The notes under the pieces are model-generated. The model saw only the letters and a list, made by a program, of their open reading frames with translations, did not search any database and was not told where the DNA came from. The position numbers and the translations under genes are program-made. A stretch of 64,000 bases of DNA, from positions 3,809-67,808 of the forward strand of contig JANOAR010000135.1 in NCBI GenBank assembly GCA_031411235.1, read 5' to 3'. The DNA comes from JANOAR01 sp031411235 (lineage in GTDB: Bacteria; Verrucomicrobiota; Verrucomicrobiia; Verrucomicrobiales; Verrucomicrobiaceae). This document shows positions 18,159 through 26,618 of the stretch, piece by piece; position 1 is the first letter of the stretch, and each line of letters starts with the position of its first letter.

Positions 18159-20501
18159 GTGGATACTATTTCGCCAGCACCCTCCTCTCCGCACCGCGCC
18201 CCTGGTAGTCGAGTGATCCCCAATCCCTTCTTTGCCGACGTTTGCACGACCCCTTTTGAGGTGGTTGCGAGCCAGACGGTTTCGGCCCTGCACGAGGAGG
18301 TCGTGCGGCAAGTCGCCAGCGCGGTGGAAGACCTTGGCGAACGCGATGCCGGAGCCCATACGGGCAAGCCCTTGCTGCTGCTCACCGCTCCGCGTGCGGG
18401 GTATGGTAAAACCCACGTTCTGGGTCGCGTCGCGGCAGTGGCTGATACCCAAGCACTGGCCATGCCGCTTATTTTTCGCTCGGATGCCGAGGTTTCCTGG
18501 TCTGCCGCTAGCCTCGAAGCCATGGACGTTCTCCGCCGCCTGCCAGGTCGTACACCGGGCTGGTCGAGGCTGCGCGAGGTTTGCGCGGGAGTGCTCGCCG
18601 GCTTCATGCAAAAGCTCATCCAAGGGGGGCGTCTGCCCTGTGCGAATCCCGAGCAGGCGATCCGCGTGCTCGGCGGCGACCCCACGGAACTGTTTCGCGA
18701 GAGCAGCACCGCGAGGCTCATCGGCGACTGGCTGCGGCGGCACTTTGGCCAACTGCGCAAGCCACTCTCCCTGGCCGCTAGCGAGCTGCCCGGCGCAGGC
18801 GTTATGGAAAGTTGGGTGGACGCCCTATTTGCCTATGCGAACCACGGCACGCAAGCCACGGCAGACACCGTCGTCGGCCTAGCCACGGGCTCGCGTGCGG
18901 CCTTCCAGCTATGGCTGCGACTCGTCACGACTTGGCGTCCTGTAGTGCTGATGGTGGATCACCTGGATGGCTTTTACCGCCACGAACAGGCAGGGCTGCG
19001 TATTGCCACGATCCTGCTCGACCTCGCCGATATTGATGGCGTCCATGTCGTGCTCAGTCTCAACCAAGACGTGTGGCAGGCGACCTTTGCCCACCATTTA
19101 CCCAGTGCTGTGGAGGATCGCCTCACGGCCTCGCAGTTCCTCCTGCGCGGACTCACGGCTGAGGATGCGAGCGATCTCATACGGCTGCGGTTAAAAGCGG
19201 CTGGTTGCGAGCACGAGGCGGTTCATTTCCTCGCCTTCATGGATGTGCCACGGCATTTCCAGGGCCGTCCTTTGGGCTCGGTCTCTGCGCGTGCCTTTCT
19301 TCGCCACGCAGCGCAGCAATGGGCCATTTATCAGCGCACGGATGCAGGCCAACAGACACAAGTCGTGGAGAATGCCCCCATTGTGGCGGAAAAGCAGGCA
19401 CCGGATACGATACCGTCATTGCTAGATCTCGAATCCTCGGACGAGGAGGAATCCGACGCCACCGAGACAGAGCCTGAGGTATCTATTTTCTCAGGGACGG
19501 ACACTGAGCAGATGCAAAAGGCAGCCGAGGGACTCACCGAGCCGCGCCATGCGATGGTCGATACGCCCTTTTCCCTGGTGCCCTCGCTCGCTGCTGCGGG
19601 GGCGTCACTCGCGGCGATGAGCAGCCCTTTCCTGGCGATGTCGGCAGCGCCGATTGCCTCACCGTTCACCGAAGCAGCACCGCCACCTCCACGCGCTCCC
19701 GAGACTCAGCCACAGGCTCCTGGCGCGATGGAACATCTGCGCGACATGGTCGAAAAGCTACGTGCGACCCACCCTGTGCAGCTCGTACCAGCGCCTGAGG
19801 AAGCGCTGCCTCCACCCACCCATGTTGCTGAAGCTGCGACCTCCTTCAATACCGAGCGGCCTGCCACTGCCGCAAGCGCTCCCGTCCGTAGCAATCCCAG
19901 CGCTGAGGCTTTGCAAAGCCGCTTCGAGGGGCTACGCCAAATGATGGGTCGCGAGGCTCAGCTACATCCGCTCGATCACGCCAAGCTGGGTGAACTCATC
20001 CGCCTCGCGGGCAAACGTTTCCCCTTGGTCAAGCAGGATGAAATCGACCTGATGCAGCTCCCAGGGCGCAAGGTGTTGCGCTGGACGGTGCAGAATTTGG
20101 AGATCCTCTTTGGCCTAGCGGATCTGGGTGATACCCAGTACTGGCGCACCCTGTCCATCAATGCCTGCGCCCGTGCCAATGAGTTGCAAGGCCTACCGCT
20201 GAAGCCCCATGAAGCGCCGCCGCAGGTGAAGCTAGTGACTTTCAAGTCCGATATGGAAGCCCTGGCTTGGACATCCATCATCGCCAGCGATGTCTTCCCC
20301 GCCGCGCTGCGCCCGAATATCGAAGCCTTGCACCTCGACCTTCGCAGCATTGCCTCGCTCTACGCCATGCATCGCATCATCGGCGAAGCGGAGAGCGGAA
20401 GTCTCAGCGCGACGCCTTCACAAGTGATGAGCGTATTGGCGCGGGAACTCGACTTCTTTTGGAAGCGAGTGACGCGGCCCCTCGGCAATGCCGCCGCGTA
20501 A
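18159..20501 (+). CDS. Large P-loop ATPase with unfamiliar C-terminal domain
   Basis: A 780-aa protein not assigned to a named family. Residues ~20-400 form an AAA-type ATPase: Walker A APRAGYGKT (77-85) and Walker B VVLMVDHLDG (~265), with a sensor-like VHVVLSLNQDVW strand; this resembles STAND/AAA_16-type signalling ATPases. A low-complexity acidic, Pro/Ala-rich linker spans ~400-585. The last ~190 residues form a separate predicted helical domain (HPLDHAKLGELIRLAGKRFP to the end) that I do not recognise. The start is GTG after a C/T-rich leader, preceded by an AT-rich region with a palindrome. Its position after the TerB/FHA/ABC fusion hints at a signalling or transport partner, but this is only proximity. 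Confidence 0.75.
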   Translation: MDTISPAPSSPHRAPGSRVIPNPFFADVCTTPFEVVASQTVSALHEEVVRQVASAVEDLGERDAGAHTGKPLLLLTAPRAGYGKTHVLGRVAAVADTQALAMPLIFRSDAEVSWSAASLEAMDVLRRLPGRTPGWSRLREVCAGVLAGFMQKLIQGGRLPCANPEQAIRVLGGDPTELFRESSTARLIGDWLRRHFGQLRKPLSLAASELPGAGVMESWVDALFAYANHGTQATADTVVGLATGSRAAFQLWLRLVTTWRPVVLMVDHLDGFYRHEQAGLRIATILLDLADIDGVHVVLSLNQDVWQATFAHHLPSAVEDRLTASQFLLRGLTAEDASDLIRLRLKAAGCEHEAVHFLAFMDVPRHFQGRPLGSVSARAFLRHAAQQWAIYQRTDAGQQTQVVENAPIVAEKQAPDTIPSLLDLESSDEEESDATETEPEVSIFSGTDTEQMQKAAEGLTEPRHAMVDTPFSLVPSLAAAGASLAAMSSPFLAMSAAPIASPFTEAAPPPPRAPETQPQAPGAMEHLRDMVEKLRATHPVQLVPAPEEALPPPTHVAEAATSFNTERPATAASAPVRSNPSAEALQSRFEGLRQMMGREAQLHPLDHAKLGELIRLAGKRFPLVKQDEIDLMQLPGRKVLRWTVQNLEILFGLADLGDTQYWRTLSINACARANELQGLPLKPHEAPPQVKLVTFKSDMEALAWTSIIASDVFPAALRPNIEALHLDLRSIASLYAMHRIIGEAESGSLSATPSQVMSVLARELDFFWKRVTRPLGNAAA

Positions 20502-20503
20502 GG

Positions 20504-21007
20504 CTAGGCCGCTGCGCCGAGCTGCAATTTCGGCTCTGCCGCGACGGCCTTGGCGAGACCTTCCCAGCCGCCTTGGCGTTGCAGTTGAAACATGTGCAAG
20601 TAAACCGCAGCCTTCTCGGCTGGCACCTCGGCCAGCAGCGCGGCGATGCCTTTTTGGGCGGTTTCTTCGCTGATGACTTCGGGCAAAGTTTCGACTTCGC
20701 CGTCTTTGTGCTCGATGCCGATGGCGTCCAAAAAGGCCTTCAACATGCCTTGCTGGCCCTTGAGCAGCCAGAGCTGGATTACCTGCTCGGCGACGCCTTC
20801 ATTGGGCTTCATCTGCAATTGTTCCAGCAACCAAGCCTGCTGCTCCTGGCGTGACTTCCGTTGGAGAAAGACGGGGCGCAGCTTGCGGCTCGCGGCGAGG
20901 GTGTTCATCACCATGCGGAACGCAGCCTTATGCTGCGTCGCCATGTGCGTCGTGATCTCGTGTTGCAGGTCTTTGCTGATGGCGTGAATGAGCTGGTAGG
21001 CTTTCAT
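20504..21007 (-). CDS. Hypothetical protein, 167 aa
   Basis: No family recognised. The product is soluble, predicted largely helical, with basic N-terminal and acidic middle parts (DGEVETLPEVISEETAQKG) and no signal peptide or membrane segment. It is convergent with the P-loop ATPase gene, the stops being three bases apart. Amino-acid composition and GC content resemble neighbouring real genes, and there is no better frame on the other strand. The start at 21007 follows an A-rich leader on the minus strand. Confidence 0.65.
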   Translation of the reverse strand: MKAYQLIHAISKDLQHEITTHMATQHKAAFRMVMNTLAASRKLRPVFLQRKSRQEQQAWLLEQLQMKPNEGVAEQVIQLWLLKGQQGMLKAFLDAIGIEHKDGEVETLPEVISEETAQKGIAALLAEVPAEKAAVYLHMFQLQRQGGWEGLAKAVAAEPKLQLGAAA

Positions 21008-21113
21008 CTTGAAATCGAAATATAAAAAAGGGTGGTCGATGGGATCGGGGTGCGCCCGCTACCATCGTGCCTCCAGTCACGCAAACTCTTTCCCCCCCCG
21101 TGCGCACAGTGGC

Positions 21114-22280
21114 TCATGTGCGACGTTCAAGACAACGCACGGCAAGGCATTTGAAGGCATTGCCTGCGCCCCCTGCATTCGTAACAAAGCGATCCGCCTC
21201 AGTGACACAGTGCTTCGCCCCCTTCCACTGCGCGATGAACTCGGCCTGTGTCTGGTAACTCATCTCGTGGCACCCCATAGCGATTAACCAACGGCGCACG
21301 TCACTGAAGTTCACATCCACCGTTAAATCCTGTCGCCCCACATTCTCATAAACCATGCGCCCCTCTAGCCGCTGCTGGAGCACATAGCCGCGCAAAGTTC
21401 CCGCCGGGCGACGAGCATAGATGGCTGGGAAAAGGTCGCCATAGTCGATGCTCAGCATCGCGCCACGCCGCCAGGCGGGTATCCACTCATGCAACCAAGC
21501 CCGCGCATCCTCGTGCAACTCGCAGCGTTGGCCCTGGGGTGTTTTTTGGCCCCACTCGTTTAGGGCAGAATGCTCGGCGGAAGGCAAAAGCAGTGGCCGC
21601 AACTGCTCGACCACGCGCCCGTCCGTCTCGTGCTTGAGCCATAATTCATCCCATTTCCCGCCTGCGGCATCCCACTGTACCAAACTCACGGGGAAGGCGT
21701 CAAAAAGTTCGTTGTGGAAGATAAGTGCCTCACCAAGACAAGCCCCCAGAGCCTCGCGCAGCGTGCTGTACCAAGTCACCCCCTTGCCCTTCAGCCGTGC
21801 TTTTTGTTGTGCCTTCAGCACGGGTGAAGTCTCGACCATCACCACCTTAAAACGCCACCGAGCCCACCAGCCCAGGGATTTCAGCACTCCCTCCATCAGT
21901 GAGCCACCGCCGCCGCCGACCTCAATGATCGTCCTCACGCCGGGCATGGCTTTGGCCTCAGCACGCAGCCAGTTGGCGATGGAGGCTCCCAGCACGGGGG
22001 ATAAAGTCGCAGAGGTGGAGAAATCTCCACGCGCCCCCACGGTGTTGATCCTGGCCGTGTAATACCCTCGCTCGACATCATACAAGGCTCGGCGCATGAA
22101 CTGGCGGAACGACTCTTCCTTGGGTATCCGAATCTCAAAACCTTGGTTCGCCTTGGACTGAGTGGTGCGTGTTGCCTGGGCGAGTTTGTGGGTTGGGCGC
22201 TCGGGGCGCGAGTCTGGGAGCGAAGGCTTGTCAGTGGTTAAGTCGGCTTGAAAGCTTGGTGTCAGAGTCATATAAGGCAC
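21114..22280 (-). CDS. MidA/NDUFAF7-type SAM-dependent methyltransferase
   Basis: A 388-aa member of the PF02636 family, whose mitochondrial member NDUFAF7 dimethylates an arginine of a complex I subunit. Landmarks: FMRRALYDVERGYYT (the usual 'F-M-x-x-A-L-Y-x-x-x-x-G-Y-Y'), GARGDFSTSATLSPVLG, SAM-binding EVGGGGGSLMEGVLKSLG, ETSPVLKAQQKARL, FHNELFDAFPV, and SIDYGD with the RPAGTLRGY segment. The last ~100 aa carry NVGRQDLTVDVNFSDVRRW. The N-terminal ~45 aa are polar and variable; start 22271 is equally possible. Bacterial substrates are mostly unknown. An AT-rich 130-base gap upstream probably holds its promoter. Confidence 0.88.
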   Translation of the reverse strand: MPYMTLTPSFQADLTTDKPSLPDSRPERPTHKLAQATRTTQSKANQGFEIRIPKEESFRQFMRRALYDVERGYYTARINTVGARGDFSTSATLSPVLGASIANWLRAEAKAMPGVRTIIEVGGGGGSLMEGVLKSLGWWARWRFKVVMVETSPVLKAQQKARLKGKGVTWYSTLREALGACLGEALIFHNELFDAFPVSLVQWDAAGGKWDELWLKHETDGRVVEQLRPLLLPSAEHSALNEWGQKTPQGQRCELHEDARAWLHEWIPAWRRGAMLSIDYGDLFPAIYARRPAGTLRGYVLQQRLEGRMVYENVGRQDLTVDVNFSDVRRWLIAMGCHEMSYQTQAEFIAQWKGAKHCVTEADRFVTNAGGAGNAFKCLAVRCLERRT

Positions 22281-22410
22281 TTTAAAAGCGGTTCAATTTT
22301 TGCCTGCCTTTAAAAATGAATGCTCTCTTATTTTCTCTGTATTGCCCAGCTTTACTCTCTCAAAATCGAGCCATTCACATTTCGTGCGTCGAATAAATGA
22401 GAGGTCAAAA

Positions 22411-24006
22411 TTAAAATTCGGCAGCGCCACGATCCACACGTCCCCCCTTGGTGCGCAGTCCGCCCAAGACATCCATTTCAGTGGCGGCAGCGATAAAGGC
22501 AGGATAAGGCTGGGCGGTGTTGATGGCGGGTGAGCCTGTCGCAGGCTTGAATGCACTGAAGGGGCTGCTGACCACAGGGCTAGCCACCGCCAGCTTGGGG
22601 TTCACGAAGCTGCTGCCCACATCGCTCTTGGTCACACCCGAGGAAGCCCAAGTCGTGGTGCTGGTGTAGTTGCGCTGAGCCCCCTTGTTGAAGACTTCAA
22701 AGGACACATTGGCCGAGCTGCCACCGACGCAGTAGTAGAGGTTGTAGGCGAAGGTGTTGCTGGTGCCGAACTCCTTCTGCGATGCGCTGGGCGAGTCGCC
22801 TTCTGGAGCATGGACGAGGATTTGTTTGGTGTCGCCGCGAGCCCAGATGACGTTGTTTTTGAAGCTCACATTGCTCACGTAAAACTGCACCTGGATTTGG
22901 CCCGAGTAGCTCTTCAGGGTGTCATTGAGGTAGAGCGTATTGTTCAGGATCGAGCAGTTTTTGGTAGCACCGCGATACTCATCGTAGCCGCCGAGGATCA
23001 GGCCAGCTTGGTGATTGTGATGGATCAGATTATTGCGCACGATGATTGCATCGGTCATGCCGCCTTCGGCTTCGCTGGCCAGCTCCACGCCGTAGTTGCA
23101 GTCATAGACGCGGTTGCGCTCGATGGTGATGGCGGTGCCGCCATCGACATAAATGCCAGCCACAGCGCGGTAGCCGCCACCCGTGGTGAAGTTGCCGTCG
23201 TAGGCAGGATTGGTGCTGCTGTCGATGGCATACACCGTATTGCCGCTGATGATGCCGCCGCGAGCACGGTCGAGGCTGGCGGTGGGGCAGGTGCCCTCGA
23301 AGCCGATGGCGTCGATGCCGATGTTATTGGCGTGATGAATGATGTTATTGGAAACCGTGAAGTTACTTACATTTCCATTAATTGCGAGAGCCTCACTGGC
23401 TCCGAGACGCAAATATGATAGCTCATTGCCAGAAATAAGGAGGCTAGTGATGCCCTTGGTGCCATAGATCGCGATGCCGTGGCCGTTCGCATCCCAGTTG
23501 CCTTGCACGGTGTTGTTCTGTTCGATGTGGTGGATTTTGTTGCCGAGCAGCTTCACGCCAGCGCAAGTGCCATCTACCAGGATACCGCAAGGCACCGAGG
23601 TTTCGGAAGCGGTGCGGTAATTGCGGATTTCAAAGCCCTGCACTGTCACGTAGTTGCGGCTGGGGATGCGGATCACCGCGCTCAAGTCATTGCCGACCGT
23701 GACGCCCGTGAGGTCGAGGATCGCGACTTCGCCTTCATAGTTGCGGAAGGTGATAGGTGCCGTGGCTGTGCCGCTGACATTGATTTGCACCTTTTCCTTG
23801 AAGCTGCCAGCACGGACAAAAACCGTATCGCCTGCCTTCGCCACGTTTGCCGCTTTTTGGATCGTCTTCCAGGGCGAGGTGATCGTGCCAGCGTTCACAT
23901 CGTTGCCAGTGGTGGCGATGTAGCGGTCAACAGCAAAGGCGCTGGAGGCGGTGGCGAGGCTGATCGCGAGGGCGAGGGCGAGGGCGAGTTGTGTTGGCGT
24001 TTTCAT
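22411..24006 (-). CDS. Secreted right-handed parallel beta-helix protein
   Basis: A 531-aa exported protein with a signal peptide (MKTPTQLALALALAISL ... AFA). The mature part begins RYIATTGNDVNAGTITSPWKTIQ, the entry of DUF1565/PL9-like beta-helices, followed by repeated short strands with Asn-rich turns (GNKIHHIEQNN, SNNIIHHANNIGID, GNTVYAIDSS, RNNLIHHNHQAG), typical of pectate-lyase-like carbohydrate-active or adhesive proteins. No catalytic site is assigned, so lyase activity is inferred only from the fold. The gene is divergent from the sugar isomerase gene over a 215-base AT-rich region. Confidence 0.85.
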   Translation of the reverse strand: MKTPTQLALALALAISLATASSAFAVDRYIATTGNDVNAGTITSPWKTIQKAANVAKAGDTVFVRAGSFKEKVQINVSGTATAPITFRNYEGEVAILDLTGVTVGNDLSAVIRIPSRNYVTVQGFEIRNYRTASETSVPCGILVDGTCAGVKLLGNKIHHIEQNNTVQGNWDANGHGIAIYGTKGITSLLISGNELSYLRLGASEALAINGNVSNFTVSNNIIHHANNIGIDAIGFEGTCPTASLDRARGGIISGNTVYAIDSSTNPAYDGNFTTGGGYRAVAGIYVDGGTAITIERNRVYDCNYGVELASEAEGGMTDAIIVRNNLIHHNHQAGLILGGYDEYRGATKNCSILNNTLYLNDTLKSYSGQIQVQFYVSNVSFKNNVIWARGDTKQILVHAPEGDSPSASQKEFGTSNTFAYNLYYCVGGSSANVSFEVFNKGAQRNYTSTTTWASSGVTKSDVGSSFVNPKLAVASPVVSSPFSAFKPATGSPAINTAQPYPAFIAAATEMDVLGGLRTKGGRVDRGAAEF

Positions 24007-24221
24007 ATCGTTTTTGCTATGTGATGCAGTAATTATAGTCGGTTGATGCTATATTGTCCATATAAAAACAATAATTTCTCTATTTTGTGCCTATAATAAC
24101 CACAAATAAGTGAAAATTATCAAAATTGATAGGTTTAGAAGGCCTTCAGAGGTCGTAGATGCCCAACTCTCAATACCAAGATTGACTCGACGGGATAACC
24201 TCATCATTCATTCATCCTCCC
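24007..24221. promoter_or_regulatory. Divergent AT-rich promoter region between beta-helix and isomerase genes
   Basis: This 215-base region separates two divergent start codons and is markedly AT-rich (about 24010-24135), as in other promoter gaps of the window. Specific -35/-10 boxes cannot be assigned with confidence. No open frame of note. Confidence 0.45.
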
Positions 24222-25037
24222 ATGCACCGACTCTGCCTCCACACCGTCACCCACAAGCCCTGGAGCACTGAGCAGTGCATCCAAAACTTCGCCGCCGCAG
24301 GCGTCTCGGGCATCACCTTCTGGCGCTACAACCTTGATGGCCGCGATCCTGTTCAAGTAGGTAAGCAGGCACGCGAGGCCGGGCTGGAAATCGTCAGTCT
24401 TTGCCGTGGCGGTTTTTTCCCAGCCACCAGTGCCGCCAAGCGCCAGGCCGGTATAGACGACAACCTCCTCGCCATCGAGCAAGCCCACGCGTTGGGTGCG
24501 CCTTTGATCGTGCTCGTCTGTGGGGCAGTGCCTGGGCAATCACTTGCCGAGTCGCGCCAACAAATCACCGACGGCATCGCGGCAGTGCTGCCCGCAGCCG
24601 AGGCCGCAGGCGTGCGCTTAGCCATCGAACCGCTGCACCCGATGTATGCCGACGATCGCAGTGCGGTGAATACCATGCGCCAAGCGCACGAAATCTGCGA
24701 TGCCCTGGGCAGCCCCGCCAGCCTAGGTATCGCGGCGGACGTGTATCACATTTGGTGGGATCCCGAGCTAAAAGCCATGATCGACCTCGCAGGTCAAAAG
24801 GGACGCCTGCACGCCTTTCATATCTGTGATTGGCGCACGCCGACGACCGACTTGCTGAACGACCGTGGCATCATGGGCGAGGGTTGCATCCCCATCCGCG
24901 AGATCAGTGATTGGGTCGATGCTGCCGGATTCACAGGCCACCGCGAAGTGGAGATTTTCTCCAATCGACTATGGGCGATGGAGCAGGGCGCGGTGCTTGA
25001 GACGATCCAGAAGGCCTATCGCGAAGTCTATCCTTGA
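24222..25037 (+). CDS. Sugar phosphate isomerase/epimerase (xylose isomerase-like TIM barrel)
   Basis: A 271-aa cytosolic protein of the AP_endonuc_2/xylose isomerase-like barrel family. Metal-binding positions are visible as strand-end acids and histidines: Glu in RLAIEPLHP, Asp/His in IAADVYHIWWDPEL, His in LHAFHICDW, and the final HREVEIFSNRLW. Such enzymes isomerise or epimerise sugars or inositols; the substrate here is not determined. Start ATG 24222 follows a C/T-rich leader. Convergent with the Cys/Met-enzyme gene, 11 bases from its stop. Confidence 0.85.
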   Translation: MHRLCLHTVTHKPWSTEQCIQNFAAAGVSGITFWRYNLDGRDPVQVGKQAREAGLEIVSLCRGGFFPATSAAKRQAGIDDNLLAIEQAHALGAPLIVLVCGAVPGQSLAESRQQITDGIAAVLPAAEAAGVRLAIEPLHPMYADDRSAVNTMRQAHEICDALGSPASLGIAADVYHIWWDPELKAMIDLAGQKGRLHAFHICDWRTPTTDLLNDRGIMGEGCIPIREISDWVDAAGFTGHREVEIFSNRLWAMEQGAVLETIQKAYREVYP

Positions 25038-25048
25038 GGCTTTTCGTT

Positions 25049-26545
25049 TTATTCCCTCAGCGCCCGCTCAAACCGCGCGACCAAGTCGCCCAGTGGCTCG
25101 ATACCTGCGGAGACGCGGATCAAATTTCGATCCACGCCACAGCTCTCCGCCCAAGGCAGCTCATCGTAGTGGGCGAGCATGGTGTAAGGGCACACGAGAG
25201 TGAAATCGGTGCCCAGGCTTGGCCCCTTGCACACGGCTAGCGCATCGTAAAAAGCCGGGGTTAGGCTGCGGTCTTTGAGCGTGAAACTGAACAAGCAACT
25301 GTGCCCGCCGCCCTCGCGTTGCAGCAGGGCGTAGCCCGCGCCGCCCTCATTCATCGAGTGCCAGACGCGCTCGACTTTGGGATGCCGCGAGAGGTAGGCA
25401 AACAGTCCGCAGGAGTTGCGGCTCATCATCTGAACACGCTCTGCGTAGTCGCGGGAATTGCGCTCTAGCGCCACCGCATCGTCGCACCACAGCTCATGGT
25501 CAGCGTGCTCGCGCAAAAAGGCCGCGAAGGCCGAATAATGGCGCGAGGAACGATTCAGAATGACGCTGCCCGCCATCACATCACCCGCGCCAGAGAAGGC
25601 TTTGGTGAGGCTGGTCGTCACCACATCGGCGACGCGCCAGGCATCGACGTTGACGCTCGTTCCGACCGTGTCGTCGATCACCAGGGGCACATCGCAGTTA
25701 GCTTGCGCGAGCATGGCTTGCAGACGCTGGTAGTCCACGCAGCGGAGCAGGGGATTGGTGGGCACCTCGCTGAAAATGCCAGCGAGTGGTTCGCTTTTTA
25801 GCATCGCCGTGAAGCCCTCATGCTCGCCCATCGCGAAGTTTGGATAAAAGGCCACACCTGCGCCGAACTCTTGCTGAAGCTTCAAGACATCAACATACGG
25901 GAAATCGAGTTGCACGGTTCGCGTCCCAGGACGCAGCGTGGTCAGCATACGATGCACGGCAAAGGTCGCCGCCATGCCCGAAGGGAAGAGAAAGACATCC
26001 TCGGCAGCTTGCCCAGCGTGGTGCGCGAGGCGCTCGCGAAGTGCCTGCGAGGCCGAGGCTCCCTCGGCCTGCGTGGCGGTGGCGGGGGCCAACCCCAGCA
26101 CATGGCAAGACTGGCGCGTGCTGACGACCTCACCGCAGTAGCGCCAAAAAAGCCGGGCTCGTTTGTAGGCGGCTGCGGGAAAAATGGCGACGCCGAGAGG
26201 ATGCTCAGCAGAGAACTCCAGCGCACGGCCAGCATCGGGGCCAAACTCTTTGCGAACGAAGGCTACGCAGCGCTCGGCGTGTGCCAGTCGAGGGAAAACC
26301 AAGGCTCTTTCTTCTGCCCCAGCATGGCGTTTCTCCGCCTCGGCAAAGAGCGCACTGATGGCGGGCGGGCAGCAGAAGCGCGGATAGCCGGAACGAAACT
26401 TCGCAATCACCTCGGCGTCGCCTTCCTCATAACCCACGACGTGTTGCCACAGCGGTAGGCTCACGGACACGCCGAAGTCATTGTCAGGAAGCGGTGAGCC
26501 GAGTGTGTCGGCAGTCCATAAAGGATGGGTGAGAAGATCGGACAT
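25049..26545 (-). CDS. Cystathionine gamma-synthase-like PLP enzyme (long form)
   Basis: A 498-aa PLP-dependent Cys/Met metabolism enzyme. The PLP lysine lies in TTSLTKAFSGAGDVMAGS; upstream are LFPSGMAATFAVHR (cofactor phosphate loop) and VPTNPLLRCVDYQRL, and VIDDTVG supplies the Asp that pairs with the pyridine N. Canonical bacterial enzymes are ~380-400 aa; here a ~130-residue N-terminal extension precedes the catalytic domain, as in the long fungal-type CGS proteins. ATG 26545 (MSDLLTHPLWTADT) is preferred over the upstream open frame to 26746, which overlaps the glycosyltransferase gene. Role in methionine synthesis inferred; mtnA and a MetE-like gene are elsewhere in the window. Confidence 0.82.
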   Translation of the reverse strand: MSDLLTHPLWTADTLGSPLPDNDFGVSVSLPLWQHVVGYEEGDAEVIAKFRSGYPRFCCPPAISALFAEAEKRHAGAEERALVFPRLAHAERCVAFVRKEFGPDAGRALEFSAEHPLGVAIFPAAAYKRARLFWRYCGEVVSTRQSCHVLGLAPATATQAEGASASQALRERLAHHAGQAAEDVFLFPSGMAATFAVHRMLTTLRPGTRTVQLDFPYVDVLKLQQEFGAGVAFYPNFAMGEHEGFTAMLKSEPLAGIFSEVPTNPLLRCVDYQRLQAMLAQANCDVPLVIDDTVGTSVNVDAWRVADVVTTSLTKAFSGAGDVMAGSVILNRSSRHYSAFAAFLREHADHELWCDDAVALERNSRDYAERVQMMSRNSCGLFAYLSRHPKVERVWHSMNEGGAGYALLQREGGGHSCLFSFTLKDRSLTPAFYDALAVCKGPSLGTDFTLVCPYTMLAHYDELPWAESCGVDRNLIRVSAGIEPLGDLVARFERALRE

Positions 26546-26618
26546 GGCTGGTGAGCAAAGTCTTAAAGCAAGGAAGGGAGAAGGCATGAATGCGCCTGCC
26601 CTAGTTTTGGCGGCGAAG

